Positions 17,813 to 26,331 of a stretch of 64,000 nucleotides of DNA are shown here, in pieces (position 1 is the first letter of the stretch; each line of letters opens with the position of its first letter). The notes beneath the pieces were generated by a model that did not search any database, had not been told where the DNA came from, and saw only the letters and a program-made list of their open reading frames with translations. This stretch comes from Flavobacterium psychrophilum. Lineage in GTDB: Bacteria > Bacteroidota > Bacteroidia > Flavobacteriales > Flavobacteriaceae. The stretch covers positions 124,001-188,000 of the forward strand of contig CAMAQD010000002.1 of NCBI GenBank assembly GCA_945860385.1, given 5' to 3'. Made by a program: the position numbers and the translations under genes.

Positions 17813-17888
17813 ATTTTCCCTTAACAGCATTACCTGTTCAGGTTCTATGGGTATAATCTCAGCTCGTTATTTAGAGCACCCCTTTGAG
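17813..17888 (-). promoter_or_regulatory. TPP (thi-box) riboswitch
   Basis: Read on the minus strand, the conserved thi-box segments occur in order: ggggtgc, gctgaga, tataccc, gaacctga, caggtaatgctg and aaggga. It starts where transcription is expected from the TATCTTTG element at 17902-17895 and ends about 100 bases before the receptor ATG. TPP binding is expected to reduce expression. Confidence 0.93.
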
Positions 17889-17894
17889 ACAAAG

Positions 17895-17902
17895 CAAAGA
17901 TA
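17895..17902 (-). promoter_or_regulatory. -7 element for the riboswitch/receptor transcript
   Basis: TATCTTTG on the minus strand, placed so that transcription would begin at the 5' end of the TPP riboswitch. The upstream element is not clear. Confidence 0.5.
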
Positions 17903-17986
17903 GAAAAGTATTGCGATAAAAGTATTACTTATCAAGATTTTTAGAAATTAATTTTTGTCCTATTACTTGATACTTTAATCTTAGTA

Positions 17987-18388
17987 TTAAAAATCAGGAT
18001 TCCTACGAGATTGCTTGATTTCGGATAGGTTTTTTTTGTCTTTGATTCGTTTTCGGATAACCGATTTGGGAACTTTTGTGGCCTTCCTGATTTTTGGAAT
18101 CACAAGTCCGGCAGTAATAATATACAGAAATCGCTTGATTACAATTGACTTGTTTTTGAGTTGGCTTCGGTCTTCATCACAATTCAAAATCAAAATTTGC
18201 TCTGATGTTAAACGGCTGGCCAATTTATTTTCTAACAAGACTTTTTCCTCTTCAGTCAAAGCTTGTGAGTTTTTCAAATCGAATGATAAAACCACTTTCG
18301 AAGAAACTTTGTTCACGTTTTGCCCGCCAGCTCCACTACTACGGACTGCTTTGAATTGTAATTCGGATATAATTTTTTCTGTTTCCAA
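17987..18388 (-). CDS. arfB: alternative ribosome-rescue factor ArfB (class I RF-like hydrolase)
   Basis: A 133-residue protein with the GGQ motif in FKAVRSSGAGGQNVNKVSSKV (near residue 20) and a basic C-terminal tail (RKRIKDKKNLSEIKQSRRN) that enters the empty mRNA channel. It releases peptides from stalled ribosomes. The likely start is TTG 18388, because METEKIISELQFKAVRSSG matches the family from its first residues and no nearby ATG fits. It begins 2 bases after the DUF4301 gene stop, so it is translated as part of that operon. Confidence 0.9.
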   Translation of the reverse strand: METEKIISELQFKAVRSSGAGGQNVNKVSSKVVLSFDLKNSQALTEEEKVLLENKLASRLTSEQILILNCDEDRSQLKNKSIVIKRFLYIITAGLVIPKIRKATKVPKSVIRKRIKDKKNLSEIKQSRRNPDF

Positions 18389-18390
18389 GA

Positions 18391-20511
18391 TTATTGAGGT
18401 TGGTGTGGAGGTTTCAACAAATCATTTACGGTCTTCACTGGATTAAAGGTTATTAACGGTACTTCGACAAAAATAGTAATCCATTTTGCCATTGCTCCGT
18501 TCCATAATCCAGGCAATTCGTAACTTTTTAATGGCTTCCCATCTTTGTTTTTCTGCACAATAAAACCACTATTATTATCTACAAAATCAGGCAAATAAAA
18601 TTTATTTCCTTTATAATTTTGTATTCCACACACTAAATCTACCGGATTAAAATGTGTCGCTTGAGAAAAAATTTTTGCTTGATCTGGATTGGCCAAATCT
18701 ATTTGCGAAGTTTCTACAATTTGCAACGAAACGACTCCTTTCGGATTCCGAACCCAGAAAGGTCCACCGCCAGTATCTCCCTCGTTTTTTACCATTCCAC
18801 AAACACGGATGGGTCTGTCAAGAATTTTTTTAAAGTGCGCAATTTGGTTTTCTAAAGTATATTTTAAAACATTTTTAGAAACCTTTATATTCAATTTGTA
18901 TTTGGCAAAATCTATAATTTCTGCAACTTTTACCTCTTCACCATTCTCAATAACCTGCAAATAGTTGAAAATCTGTTTTTGTAATTCTACCATAATTCCA
19001 GCCAGCGCTTTCTTATATAAAGTGCTGATTTTTTTATTATTTTGAATTACATTGTCAATATTTTTAACAAAAATAACATTTCCATCGAGCTGGTTTAAGT
19101 TTTCTATCAAAGCTCCGTGACCTCCGGGTCTAAAAAAAAGTTTACCATTATTATCTCTAAATGGTTTGTTTGAATTGTCAACAGCAAGAATATCAGTTTC
19201 TTTATTTTGACAAGAAAAACGGATGTCAATTTTGGTTTTTGTTTCCTCTTCCACTTTTGTTTTTACATCCGCAATTACATTTTCAAAAGCCGATTGATGG
19301 GTTTCGGACAATGTAAAGTGCAAATGAGAATTTCCATTCGAACTGGCATAATTAGCACACTCGTACAAATGTTCCTCTATTGGGGTTGCGATATGCGTCT
19401 TGTATCGATGAAAAGGAAGTATCGCCTTAGGTTTATTCGAATAATTAAAATAATCCGTCGAAAGCAAGGTTTTTATAAAATAGAGGTTTTTATAATCACT
19501 TTCTAGATTATTGAAATTTGGATATATTTCTGTCAACTTCTTATGAATGGCTTTAAAAAATGGAAATTTTTCTAAGCCAACAATAAAAATAGACAATTCT
19601 ATATCTTTTTTTCTATTAATATAGGCATTGATACTTTCGTTTTCAATATCGAAATCATTTATAAACTCATTCAGAAATTGAAACATTCTGCTTGCAGCGC
19701 CAGACGCTGGTACAAACTTAACTAATTTTAAATTTGATTTATTGGTATCAAAAAAAAATGCTTTTTGCTGAATCTCATCTTCTGAAAATTTTACAATCCC
19801 ATTAAAAACTTCAGCTGGTTTGACCAAAACAGTTTTAACAACTCCTGTATTATAAAATTTAATTTGTTTTTTTATTTTTTTTAATGGAATTCCGTATTCT
19901 TTTATTTGAAGAAAATCTCTAGAAGAAAAGCCCATTTTCCTAGCTTTTTCTAAATCTTCTAAAATTGTAATTGCCGCATTTAAACGTTCCTCTTTATCGC
20001 CAGAAAGCACAATAAAAGGTTTATTATTATCGATTAAAGCTTGCTTAAAGGCGTCGAAAACAGCTTCTCTTCCTTCGGGTTTGTCTCTTAAATCATCTTT
20101 TTCCCAGGCAACATCAATATCTGTGAGAAAAAACAAATCATATTCGTGCTTTTTTGCTGCCTTATCCAATGATGGGTCACAGTAATTGTAATAGACTTCG
20201 GAAAAAACTTTAGTCACCATCAGATTAGTGTCACAAAAAAGAAAATTATTTGTGATGGACAGCTTCTCATTTTCTAATTGTATTTGACCAAAAGCGATGG
20301 GCAACATATCGTTTTCATCACAAATTTGTGCTGTAGCATTCCATTTTTCTTGAAGATAATCTCGCGCAAATTCGGGAACCCAGGCCGCTTTGAAATGGTC
20401 TGCGAGTTGTTTTGCTAATGTTGTTTTGCCAGTAGATTCTGGACCAAAAAGAGCAACTTTTATAATTTCTGAACCTCCTGTATATTGGAGTTGTTTAAGA
20501 TTTTTTTCCAT
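18391..20511 (-). CDS. NadR-like P-loop kinase fused to DUF4301
   Basis: A 706-residue protein. Residues about 15-190 form an AAA_28/NadR-type ATPase with Walker A GPESTGKTT (24-32) and FLTDIDVAWEKDDLRDKPEGR, as in the ribosylnicotinamide kinase part of NadR. From about 195 to the end it matches DUF4301 (FVPASGAASRMF, FRPGGHGALIENLNQLDGNVIFVKNID, GDTGGGPFWV), a Bacteroidota family of unknown function that looks nucleotidyltransferase-like. Its ATG lies 52 bases inside the PnuC gene, suggesting a linked role in vitamin phosphorylation. Two separate genes joined here cannot be excluded. Confidence 0.78.
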   Translation of the reverse strand: MEKNLKQLQYTGGSEIIKVALFGPESTGKTTLAKQLADHFKAAWVPEFARDYLQEKWNATAQICDENDMLPIAFGQIQLENEKLSITNNFLFCDTNLMVTKVFSEVYYNYCDPSLDKAAKKHEYDLFFLTDIDVAWEKDDLRDKPEGREAVFDAFKQALIDNNKPFIVLSGDKEERLNAAITILEDLEKARKMGFSSRDFLQIKEYGIPLKKIKKQIKFYNTGVVKTVLVKPAEVFNGIVKFSEDEIQQKAFFFDTNKSNLKLVKFVPASGAASRMFQFLNEFINDFDIENESINAYINRKKDIELSIFIVGLEKFPFFKAIHKKLTEIYPNFNNLESDYKNLYFIKTLLSTDYFNYSNKPKAILPFHRYKTHIATPIEEHLYECANYASSNGNSHLHFTLSETHQSAFENVIADVKTKVEEETKTKIDIRFSCQNKETDILAVDNSNKPFRDNNGKLFFRPGGHGALIENLNQLDGNVIFVKNIDNVIQNNKKISTLYKKALAGIMVELQKQIFNYLQVIENGEEVKVAEIIDFAKYKLNIKVSKNVLKYTLENQIAHFKKILDRPIRVCGMVKNEGDTGGGPFWVRNPKGVVSLQIVETSQIDLANPDQAKIFSQATHFNPVDLVCGIQNYKGNKFYLPDFVDNNSGFIVQKNKDGKPLKSYELPGLWNGAMAKWITIFVEVPLITFNPVKTVNDLLKPPHQPQ

Positions 20512-21095
20512 TCTAAATAACCGTATAAGGCAACAATTGTGAAAATTAAAAACTGCAAACTAGTAAAAGTAAAGCCTTTTATGAAATACAAAGGAATAGA
20601 AATTATATCACCAATTATCCAAAAAATCCAATTTTCGATTTTTCGCTTGGCCATTAACCACATTCCCACAAAAAATAGTCCAGTCAAAAGGGTATCAATA
20701 TAGGAATACCAAGTGGTAAATTTATTAAAATAAGAATAAACTATGATTACAAAAATAATAGTTCCTGAAAAAAATACAAAAGCAATTCCTTTTTCTTTGT
20801 TATTCATTACGGCAATGGGGAACTCAACCTGACTTCCTTTTTTACGTGTCCAATGATACCAGCCATAAATACTCATCACAAAATAATATGCATTTATCAT
20901 TGAATCGCCAAGTAACTCCCATTGCCAAAGCAAATAAGCGTAGATAAATGTACTCACTAATCCTGTAGGAAACACTAAGATGTTGTCTTTTTTGGCAAAC
21001 CACACACTCAATAAACCAAAGATTGCTCCAGTGATTTCTAGAATAATATCTATTGTGGCATAGTTTCTATATTGGGCGAATAAGTATTCTAGCAT
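20460..21095 (-). CDS. PnuC-family vitamin transporter
   Basis: A 211-residue membrane protein with about seven hydrophobic segments. SMINAYYFVMSIYGWYHWTRKKG near residues 65-87 and ENWIFWIIGDIISIPLYFIKG near 155-175 are PnuC signatures. The family moves nicotinamide riboside (PnuC), thiamine (PnuT) or riboflavin (PnuX) across the inner membrane, trapped by a kinase. The overlapping NadR-like kinase favours nicotinamide riboside. The thiamine-regulated receptor next door favours thiamine. Sequence alone does not decide. Confidence 0.88.
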   Translation of the reverse strand: MLEYLFAQYRNYATIDIILEITGAIFGLLSVWFAKKDNILVFPTGLVSTFIYAYLLWQWELLGDSMINAYYFVMSIYGWYHWTRKKGSQVEFPIAVMNNKEKGIAFVFFSGTIIFVIIVYSYFNKFTTWYSYIDTLLTGLFFVGMWLMAKRKIENWIFWIIGDIISIPLYFIKGFTFTSLQFLIFTIVALYGYLEWKKILNNSNIQEVQKL

Positions 21096-21146
21096 TTACT
21101 ATTTATTTTTCATATTGACGTTGCGGTGCATTTTCTACGTAATGTT

Positions 21147-21860
21147 TTAACTAAAAAAATTGATGTCTTTTTCAAAAGCTGTTCCAATAACCACCAAATC
21201 AGCTCCGGAATCGAATGCCTTTTGAATTCCTTGTAAATCTACAATTCCACCGCCAACTAGTAAAGGAATTTCGATATTTTGAGCTACTTTTTTAATAACT
21301 TCCATCGAAACGGCATGTTTTGCTCCACTCCCAGCTTCAAGATAAATGAGTTTGTTGCCTAACATTTCGCCGGCTTGGGCAGTTGCCAATACCAAATCAA
21401 GATTATTTCTATCCAAGGGTTTGGTTTTACTCACGCGTTCTACGGCTGTTTCTATTCCACTTTCTATAAGAATGTATCCTGTAGAAATTACTTCGAGATT
21501 GGTTTTTTTAAGAATTGGAACAGCATTTACTTGATGTTCAATTAAATAATCTGGATTTCTGCCTGAGATTAAAGAAAGGAACAAAATAGCATCGGCTTGT
21601 GATGAAATTTGGGATGGATTTCCTGGAAAAAGAACAGTAGGCAAGTCACAGTTTTGCTTAATTTTTATAATTAAATCGTCAATAATGTTGTTTTCGACAA
21701 GGCTTCCACCAATGAAAATATGGGTGGCAGGAGATTGGTTTATTTTTTCTATTATTATTTCCGCAGTATTCAAATCAATTTTATCGGGATCGAGCAGAAT
21801 GGCCAGCAATTTTTCGCTTTCTAATTTTGATTTTAGAATATTGTTATAGATGTTTTTCAT
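21147..21860 (-). CDS. pcrB: geranylgeranylglyceryl phosphate synthase-like protein (PcrB family)
   Basis: A 237-residue TIM-barrel prenyltransferase. LLAILLDPDKID near residue 20, HIFIGGS, YLEAGSGAKHAVS and LLVGGGIVDLQGIQKAFDSGADLVVIGTAFE are the GGGPS/PcrB substrate and phosphate-binding motifs. Such enzymes join a polyprenyl diphosphate to glycerol 1-phosphate to make an ether lipid, and Flavobacteriia encode true GGGPS enzymes. ATG 21860 fits the family start MKNIYNNI. It follows the phosphopantetheinyl transferase by 34 bases. Confidence 0.9.
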   Translation of the reverse strand: MKNIYNNILKSKLESEKLLAILLDPDKIDLNTAEIIIEKINQSPATHIFIGGSLVENNIIDDLIIKIKQNCDLPTVLFPGNPSQISSQADAILFLSLISGRNPDYLIEHQVNAVPILKKTNLEVISTGYILIESGIETAVERVSKTKPLDRNNLDLVLATAQAGEMLGNKLIYLEAGSGAKHAVSMEVIKKVAQNIEIPLLVGGGIVDLQGIQKAFDSGADLVVIGTAFEKDINFFS

Positions 21861-21894
21861 TTTTTGCGCACTGATGAAACGGATTAAGACAGAT

Positions 21895-22545
21895 TTAAGC
21901 TGATTTGCTTGTATTTTCGAATGCATAGACTAATGTAAAATTCTCAAATTCTTCGAAATAAATGAAGAATTGCTTTTTTATATTTTCAAATTCTAGCATT
22001 GCAGTTGTTTTTTGGTCACGGATTTCAAATGGATTGACTTGAATATGATCTTTGAAACTGATTCCCGGTTCGTTCCGGATTTTGAAAATGGCTTCTTTGG
22101 CTCCCCATTTTACAGTTAATTTTTTAATATAATCTTTAGTGTCAAGGTTTCTTAAACGATGCAATTCTTTATTGTTTACAAACTTATCAGCAATGCGGAT
22201 GATTTTATCTCTTTGCATTTCGATGTCGATTCCAGCAGTTTCATCACTAATAATTATAGCGGAAAAATGATGTGAATGCGTAATTGAAATGTGTTTGCCA
22301 TCTAGAAAATAAGGTTTTCCAAATTGGTCATAATGCAATTCGAAATCCGTATAACCTGCTTCTTTCAAAAGCATACGCACACTCAAGAATGCCCGCTGAT
22401 GCATTTCGGATTTCATTTTGTTCAATCGGACTTGGGTTTTTTCTTTTAAAACCACTTTGCCCAATAATTCCTCGAAGGATTCGGTTATTTCCCAAACCAG
22501 AATTTGGGTTGTGGGACTGAAGATTATGGTTTTGTATAAAGGCAT
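21895..22545 (-). CDS. 4'-phosphopantetheinyl transferase (Sfp/AcpT type)
   Basis: A 216-residue enzyme that moves phosphopantetheine from CoA to a Ser of acyl- or peptidyl-carrier proteins. The family motifs are FGKPYF near residue 81, HISITHSHHF, AGIDIE near 112-117 with the metal-binding Asp and Glu, and KWGAKEAIFK near 152. It is first in a minus-strand group with pcrB. Target carrier protein is unknown. Confidence 0.92.
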   Translation of the reverse strand: MPLYKTIIFSPTTQILVWEITESFEELLGKVVLKEKTQVRLNKMKSEMHQRAFLSVRMLLKEAGYTDFELHYDQFGKPYFLDGKHISITHSHHFSAIIISDETAGIDIEMQRDKIIRIADKFVNNKELHRLRNLDTKDYIKKLTVKWGAKEAIFKIRNEPGISFKDHIQVNPFEIRDQKTTAMLEFENIKKQFFIYFEEFENFTLVYAFENTSKSA

Positions 22546-22560
22546 TTTGATATCGATTTT

Positions 22561-22640
22561 TTAGCCCTGATAGCAGCGGCATCCTTTTTGTGCGACTTTT
22601 TGCGCAGAAAAAGATAGAGCGGATAGCAGGAAATAGCTCC
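22561..22640 (+). repeat. dispersed structured element, copy A
   Basis: Shares tagccctgatagcag and cggatagcagga with copy B at 37104-37183, with an unlike middle that folds the same way. Hairpin: atc (22581-22583), bulged c, ttttt, G/G mismatch, tgcg, loop, then cgca, aaaaa, gat (to 22615). Outer pairs agc/gct and cctg/cagg enclose a conserved internal loop. It lies between divergent genes upstream of ahcY. It may be a structured RNA. Confidence 0.65.
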
Positions 22641-22733
22641 AGAAAAAAATTATTTCATTAAAATTCAAAAGATTAGGGAATTAAACAATTCATAAATCTT
22701 CCCGAATGCTTTTTAAATTCTAAAGTTATTACG

Positions 22734-22741
22734 TAAATTTG
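22734..22741 (+). promoter_or_regulatory. -7 element for ahcY
   Basis: TAAATTTG matches TAnnTTTG and lies 31 bases before the ahcY ATG. No clear TTG was seen upstream. Confidence 0.45.
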
Positions 22742-22772
22742 CAAAAATTTTATAATTACAAATATACTATAA

Positions 22773-24089
22773 ATGAGTACATCGACTATGCCTTATGTGG
22801 CTTTCAAAGTAAAAGACATTTCTCTAGCGGCTTGGGGAAGAAAAGAAATTGAATTAGCCGAAGCTGAAATGCCAGGTTTGATGGCGCTTCGTGCAGAATA
22901 TAAAGACGAACAACCTCTTGCTGGTGCTCGTATTGCAGGATGTTTGCACATGACCATCCAAACTGCGGTTTTGATTGAAACATTGATTGCTCTAGGCGCT
23001 GAAGTGACTTGGTCATCTTGTAACATTTTCTCTACTCAAGATCAAGCTGCTGCTGCAATTGCTGCTGCTGGAATTCAAGTTTATGCTTGGAAAGGTCTTG
23101 ATGAGGAGTCTTTTGACTGGTGTATTGAACAAACCTTATTCTTTGGCGAAGACAGAAAACCATTGAATATGATTCTTGATGATGGTGGTGATTTGACGAA
23201 TATGGTTATTGACCGTTTTCCAGAATTGGTTGCTGGAATCAAAGGATTGAGCGAAGAAACTACTACTGGAGTTCATAGATTGTACGATAGAGTAAAAGCT
23301 GGGACATTACCAATGCCTGCCATTAATGTAAATGACTCGGTTACAAAATCGAAATTTGATAACAAATACGGTTGTAAAGAAAGTGCTGTTGATGCAGTAA
23401 GACGTGCTACCGATATTATGTTGGCTGCAAAAAGAGTAATCGTTTGTGGTTACGGTGATGTTGGAAAAGGAACTGCTGCTTCTTTTAGAGGTGCGGGTTC
23501 TATTGTAACAGTAACTGAAATTGACCCAATTTGTGCTTTGCAAGCTGCAATGGACGGTTTTGAAGTGAAAAAATTAGACACTGTTATTGGAAATGCTGAT
23601 ATCATCATCACAACTACTGGAAATAAAGATATCGTTTTGGGTTCTCATTTCGAACAAATGAAAGACAAAACTATCGTTTGTAACATTGGACATTTTGATA
23701 ACGAAATTGATATGGCTTGGTTGAACAAAAACCACGGTGCTTCGAAAATCGAAATCAAACCACAAGTTGACAAATATACTATTGCCGGAAAAGACATTAT
23801 CATCTTGGCCGAAGGTCGTTTGGTAAACCTTGGTTGTGCTACAGGTCATCCAAGTTTTGTAATGAGTAATTCATTTACCAACCAAACTCTAGCTCAAATC
23901 GAATTGTGGAAAAACAGCGCGGCATATAACAATGACGTGTATATGTTACCAAAACATTTAGATGAAAAAGTAGCAATGTTGCATTTGGCTAAACTAGGTG
24001 TTGAATTGGAAACTTTACGTGTTGACCAAGCGGATTATATTGGAGTTCCTGTTGAAGGGCCTTTTAAACCAGAATATTACAGATATTAG
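22773..24089 (+). CDS. ahcY: adenosylhomocysteinase
   Basis: A 438-residue NAD-dependent enzyme that splits S-adenosylhomocysteine into adenosine and homocysteine, relieving product inhibition of methyltransferases. Substrate region [23 protein letters not shown] near residue 48, NAD-binding [18 protein letters not shown] near 228, and [21 protein letters not shown] near 350 are intact, ending in the typical FKPEYYRY. Normal length. Monocistronic, with a terminator 32 bases downstream. Confidence 0.97.
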   Translation: MSTSTMPYVAFKVKDISLAAWGRKEIELAEAEMPGLMALRAEYKDEQPLAGARIAGCLHMTIQTAVLIETLIALGAEVTWSSCNIFSTQDQAAAAIAAAGIQVYAWKGLDEESFDWCIEQTLFFGEDRKPLNMILDDGGDLTNMVIDRFPELVAGIKGLSEETTTGVHRLYDRVKAGTLPMPAINVNDSVTKSKFDNKYGCKESAVDAVRRATDIMLAAKRVIVCGYGDVGKGTAASFRGAGSIVTVTEIDPICALQAAMDGFEVKKLDTVIGNADIIITTTGNKDIVLGSHFEQMKDKTIVCNIGHFDNEIDMAWLNKNHGASKIEIKPQVDKYTIAGKDIIILAEGRLVNLGCATGHPSFVMSNSFTNQTLAQIELWKNSAAYNNDVYMLPKHLDEKVAMLHLAKLGVELETLRVDQADYIGVPVEGPFKPEYYRY

Positions 24090-24120
24090 TATTAAGATTT
24101 TAGTACTAAGTTTTAAGATG

Positions 24121-24149
24121 AACCCTTGCAGCAATGTGAGGGTTTTTTT
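24121..24149 (+). terminator. terminator of ahcY
   Basis: Stem aaccct / agggtt followed by seven T bases. Confidence 0.8.
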
Positions 24150-24220
24150 ATATAGTTAAATTGAATACATTAGCTCTTCTATCTAGACTAAATATAAATC
24201 AAAAAAAATGAATTCATAAA

Positions 24221-24760
24221 ATGAAAAAATTAAAGGGATTTGAGATCCAAAATTCAATTGAAGAAAAATGCTGGAAATTAAGTTCTTATATTTTATCTCA
24301 ATATGATTTTCAAAATTTAGCCCATCCTGCGAATGAATATTGGTGTATTTTCGAAAATAAATTTAAAGACTCCTTTGAAACTATTTTTTTTAAAGAATTA
24401 ATTGGATTAGTTGGTATATTAAGAGCTTTACTAGATAGTGAATCTTTAAAGGTTGAAGATGAAATATATGGTGTTGAAAATGTTTTTGGGCTATTAAAGA
24501 AAGAAACTGGTGAAACAATAAAATTATCATATAGGGAGGCTTGCAATAAAATAATACACGCAATCTCCTATGAGGTTAAATTAAATTATAGCAAACAGCA
24601 CCCGTTAGAAAATGATAAAAACGGCTATAGAGAAACTGAAATAATAGAATTTAAAAATCCGAAAATAATGACTCAAGGAAATTTCGCCGGAAAAGCTTGG
24701 GATGCTGAAATAGATTTTTTAAAATTTATAGATCAAACAATGAATTTGTCAATGATATAA
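24221..24760 (+). CDS. protein of unknown function
   Basis: A 179-residue acidic protein I do not recognise. It has no signal peptide, membrane segment or metal motif. The composition is mostly helical, with a central LLKKETGETIKLSYREACNKIIHA stretch near residues 90-113. A long coding frame with a clear ATG between two terminated genes supports it as real. AT content is higher than in the flanking ahcY and cysteine synthase genes, consistent with an accessory gene. Confidence 0.6.
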   Translation: MKKLKGFEIQNSIEEKCWKLSSYILSQYDFQNLAHPANEYWCIFENKFKDSFETIFFKELIGLVGILRALLDSESLKVEDEIYGVENVFGLLKKETGETIKLSYREACNKIIHAISYEVKLNYSKQHPLENDKNGYRETEIIEFKNPKIMTQGNFAGKAWDAEIDFLKFIDQTMNLSMI

Positions 24761-24912
24761 TCCCTCACCCTGATGTTTATAAAAGTTCCAAACTTTTTAA
24801 AGTTTAACAAAATTTTGTTCTTATTGCCAATTAATCTACAGTCAATTTATTGTAAATTAGCAATTCATTAAAAAAACAGTACTATTCAAGTTCTATCATA
24901 ACACAAACAAAT

Positions 24913-25824
24913 ATGAAAGCAAAAAGCATTTTAGAAACCATAGGAAACACACCCGTGGTTCAAATCAATAAGTTGTTTGGAAACAGCAAAGAAGTTTGGA
25001 TTAAATTAGAAAGATCGAATCCAGGAAACAGCATCAAAGACAGAATCGCTTTGGCAATGATAGAAGATGCCGAAAGCAAAGGATTATTGAATTCCAATAG
25101 CGTAATTATCGAACCCACTTCAGGAAACACAGGAATTGGACTGGCTTTGGTAGCCGCTGTCAAAGGCTACAAAGTAATTTTAGTAATGCCCGATTCTATG
25201 AGCGTAGAACGCAGAAAATTAATGGAAATTTACGGCGCCGAATTCGTTCTTACCCCTCGCGAAAAAGGAATGAAAGGCGCTATTGAAAAAGCGGCCGAAT
25301 TAGTGCTAGAAACTCCAAACGCTTGGTCACCAAAACAATTTGAAAATCCTGCCAATGTTGCCATTCACGAAACAACAACCGCTCAAGAAATTCTTGCCGA
25401 TTTCCCTGATGGTTTAGATTATATAATTACAGGCGTTGGAACAGGCGGGCACATTACGGGCGTGGCAAAAGTGTTGAAATCCAAATTTCCGAATATAAAA
25501 ATAATCGCTGTTGAACCTGAATTGTCACCAGTATTGAGTGGTGGAACTCCGGGACCTCACCCTTTGCAAGGAATTGGAGCTGGCTTTGTTCCTGCTAACT
25601 ACCATGGTGATTTAATCGATGAAGTAATTCAAGTAAACAAAGATGATGCTTTTGAATATGCCAGAAGAATTGCCAAAGAAGAAGGAATTCTTGTTGGGAT
25701 TTCAACAGGCGCTTCTTTAGCAGCAGTAGCCAAAAAACTGGAAACTATCTCTGATGGAGCAGTTGTACTTACCTTTAATTACGATACAGGCGAAAGATAT
25801 TTATCTATCGAAGGTTTGTTTTAA
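24913..25824 (+). CDS. cysK: cysteine synthase (O-acetylserine sulfhydrylase)
   Basis: A 303-residue PLP enzyme that makes cysteine from O-acetylserine and sulfide. Motifs: PLP lysine in [13 protein letters not shown] near residue 43, the substrate loop [11 protein letters not shown] near 69-79, the phosphate-binding [11 protein letters not shown] near 174, and the PLP-N1 serine in VGISTGAS near 260. CysK and CysM types are hard to separate; the shape fits CysK. No serine acetyltransferase gene is adjacent. Confidence 0.93.
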   Translation: MKAKSILETIGNTPVVQINKLFGNSKEVWIKLERSNPGNSIKDRIALAMIEDAESKGLLNSNSVIIEPTSGNTGIGLALVAAVKGYKVILVMPDSMSVERRKLMEIYGAEFVLTPREKGMKGAIEKAAELVLETPNAWSPKQFENPANVAIHETTTAQEILADFPDGLDYIITGVGTGGHITGVAKVLKSKFPNIKIIAVEPELSPVLSGGTPGPHPLQGIGAGFVPANYHGDLIDEVIQVNKDDAFEYARRIAKEEGILVGISTGASLAAVAKKLETISDGAVVLTFNYDTGERYLSIEGLF

Positions 25825-26331
25825 TAAAAATATTGACAAGTCCTAAATAGTCGACACAGATTATTAGAGCAATTAAACTAATTTAAACAGTATCAAAAAC
25901 TTTTTTGATGCTGTTTTTAGTTTTATAAGTTTTCACTACTATTTTATTTTGCTCTAACATTCGATTTGGCGTTAGCTTATAGTTTAACAAATGAGGACTT
26001 TTTTAATTTTAAATCTTGACAGTTTCATTTTATATTTGTTAGCCTAGTCCTGAATAATAGATACTAATTATCTAAAATCACAGAGTAAACGTACGAAATT
26101 TTCAAAACAGAAATAAACATTACTATCCAAGAACCCATCTTCCGAACCACTTAGTCCTTCCAGATAAATAAAAGCTATTAACTTAAATTCTAATATCAAA
26201 ATTTGTATTTTTGATTTTTATAATTCTTACGTATGTTCACATAATAGTATTATAATTAGCCACTTGGCATCACGAACATAAAATTTGTCGTTCACCAGAT
26301 GATAAAAAATAATTGAAATAAAACAAAAAAA
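25825..26331. other. 507-bp non-coding stretch, possible mobile-element scar
   Basis: No coding frame is supported. It holds the terminator at 25885-25919. It also holds two related 24-base segments in the same direction (25837-25860 and 26044-26067, about 17 of 24 bases alike, core agtcct.aata). Such a pair could be decayed ends of an insertion element next to a broken gene, but no transposase remnant was seen. Confidence 0.3.
25885..25919 (+). terminator. probable terminator of the cysteine synthase gene
   Basis: Stem aaacagtatcaaaa / ttttgatgctgttt (one G-T pair) followed by ttag. It is 60 bases past the stop. The loop is A/T only. Confidence 0.5.

Noticed and set aside
22641..22772. SAH or SAM riboswitch before ahcY
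   Set aside because: After the dispersed element the leader is short and AT-rich, with no conserved aptamer segments; the -7 element is only 31 bases from the ATG.
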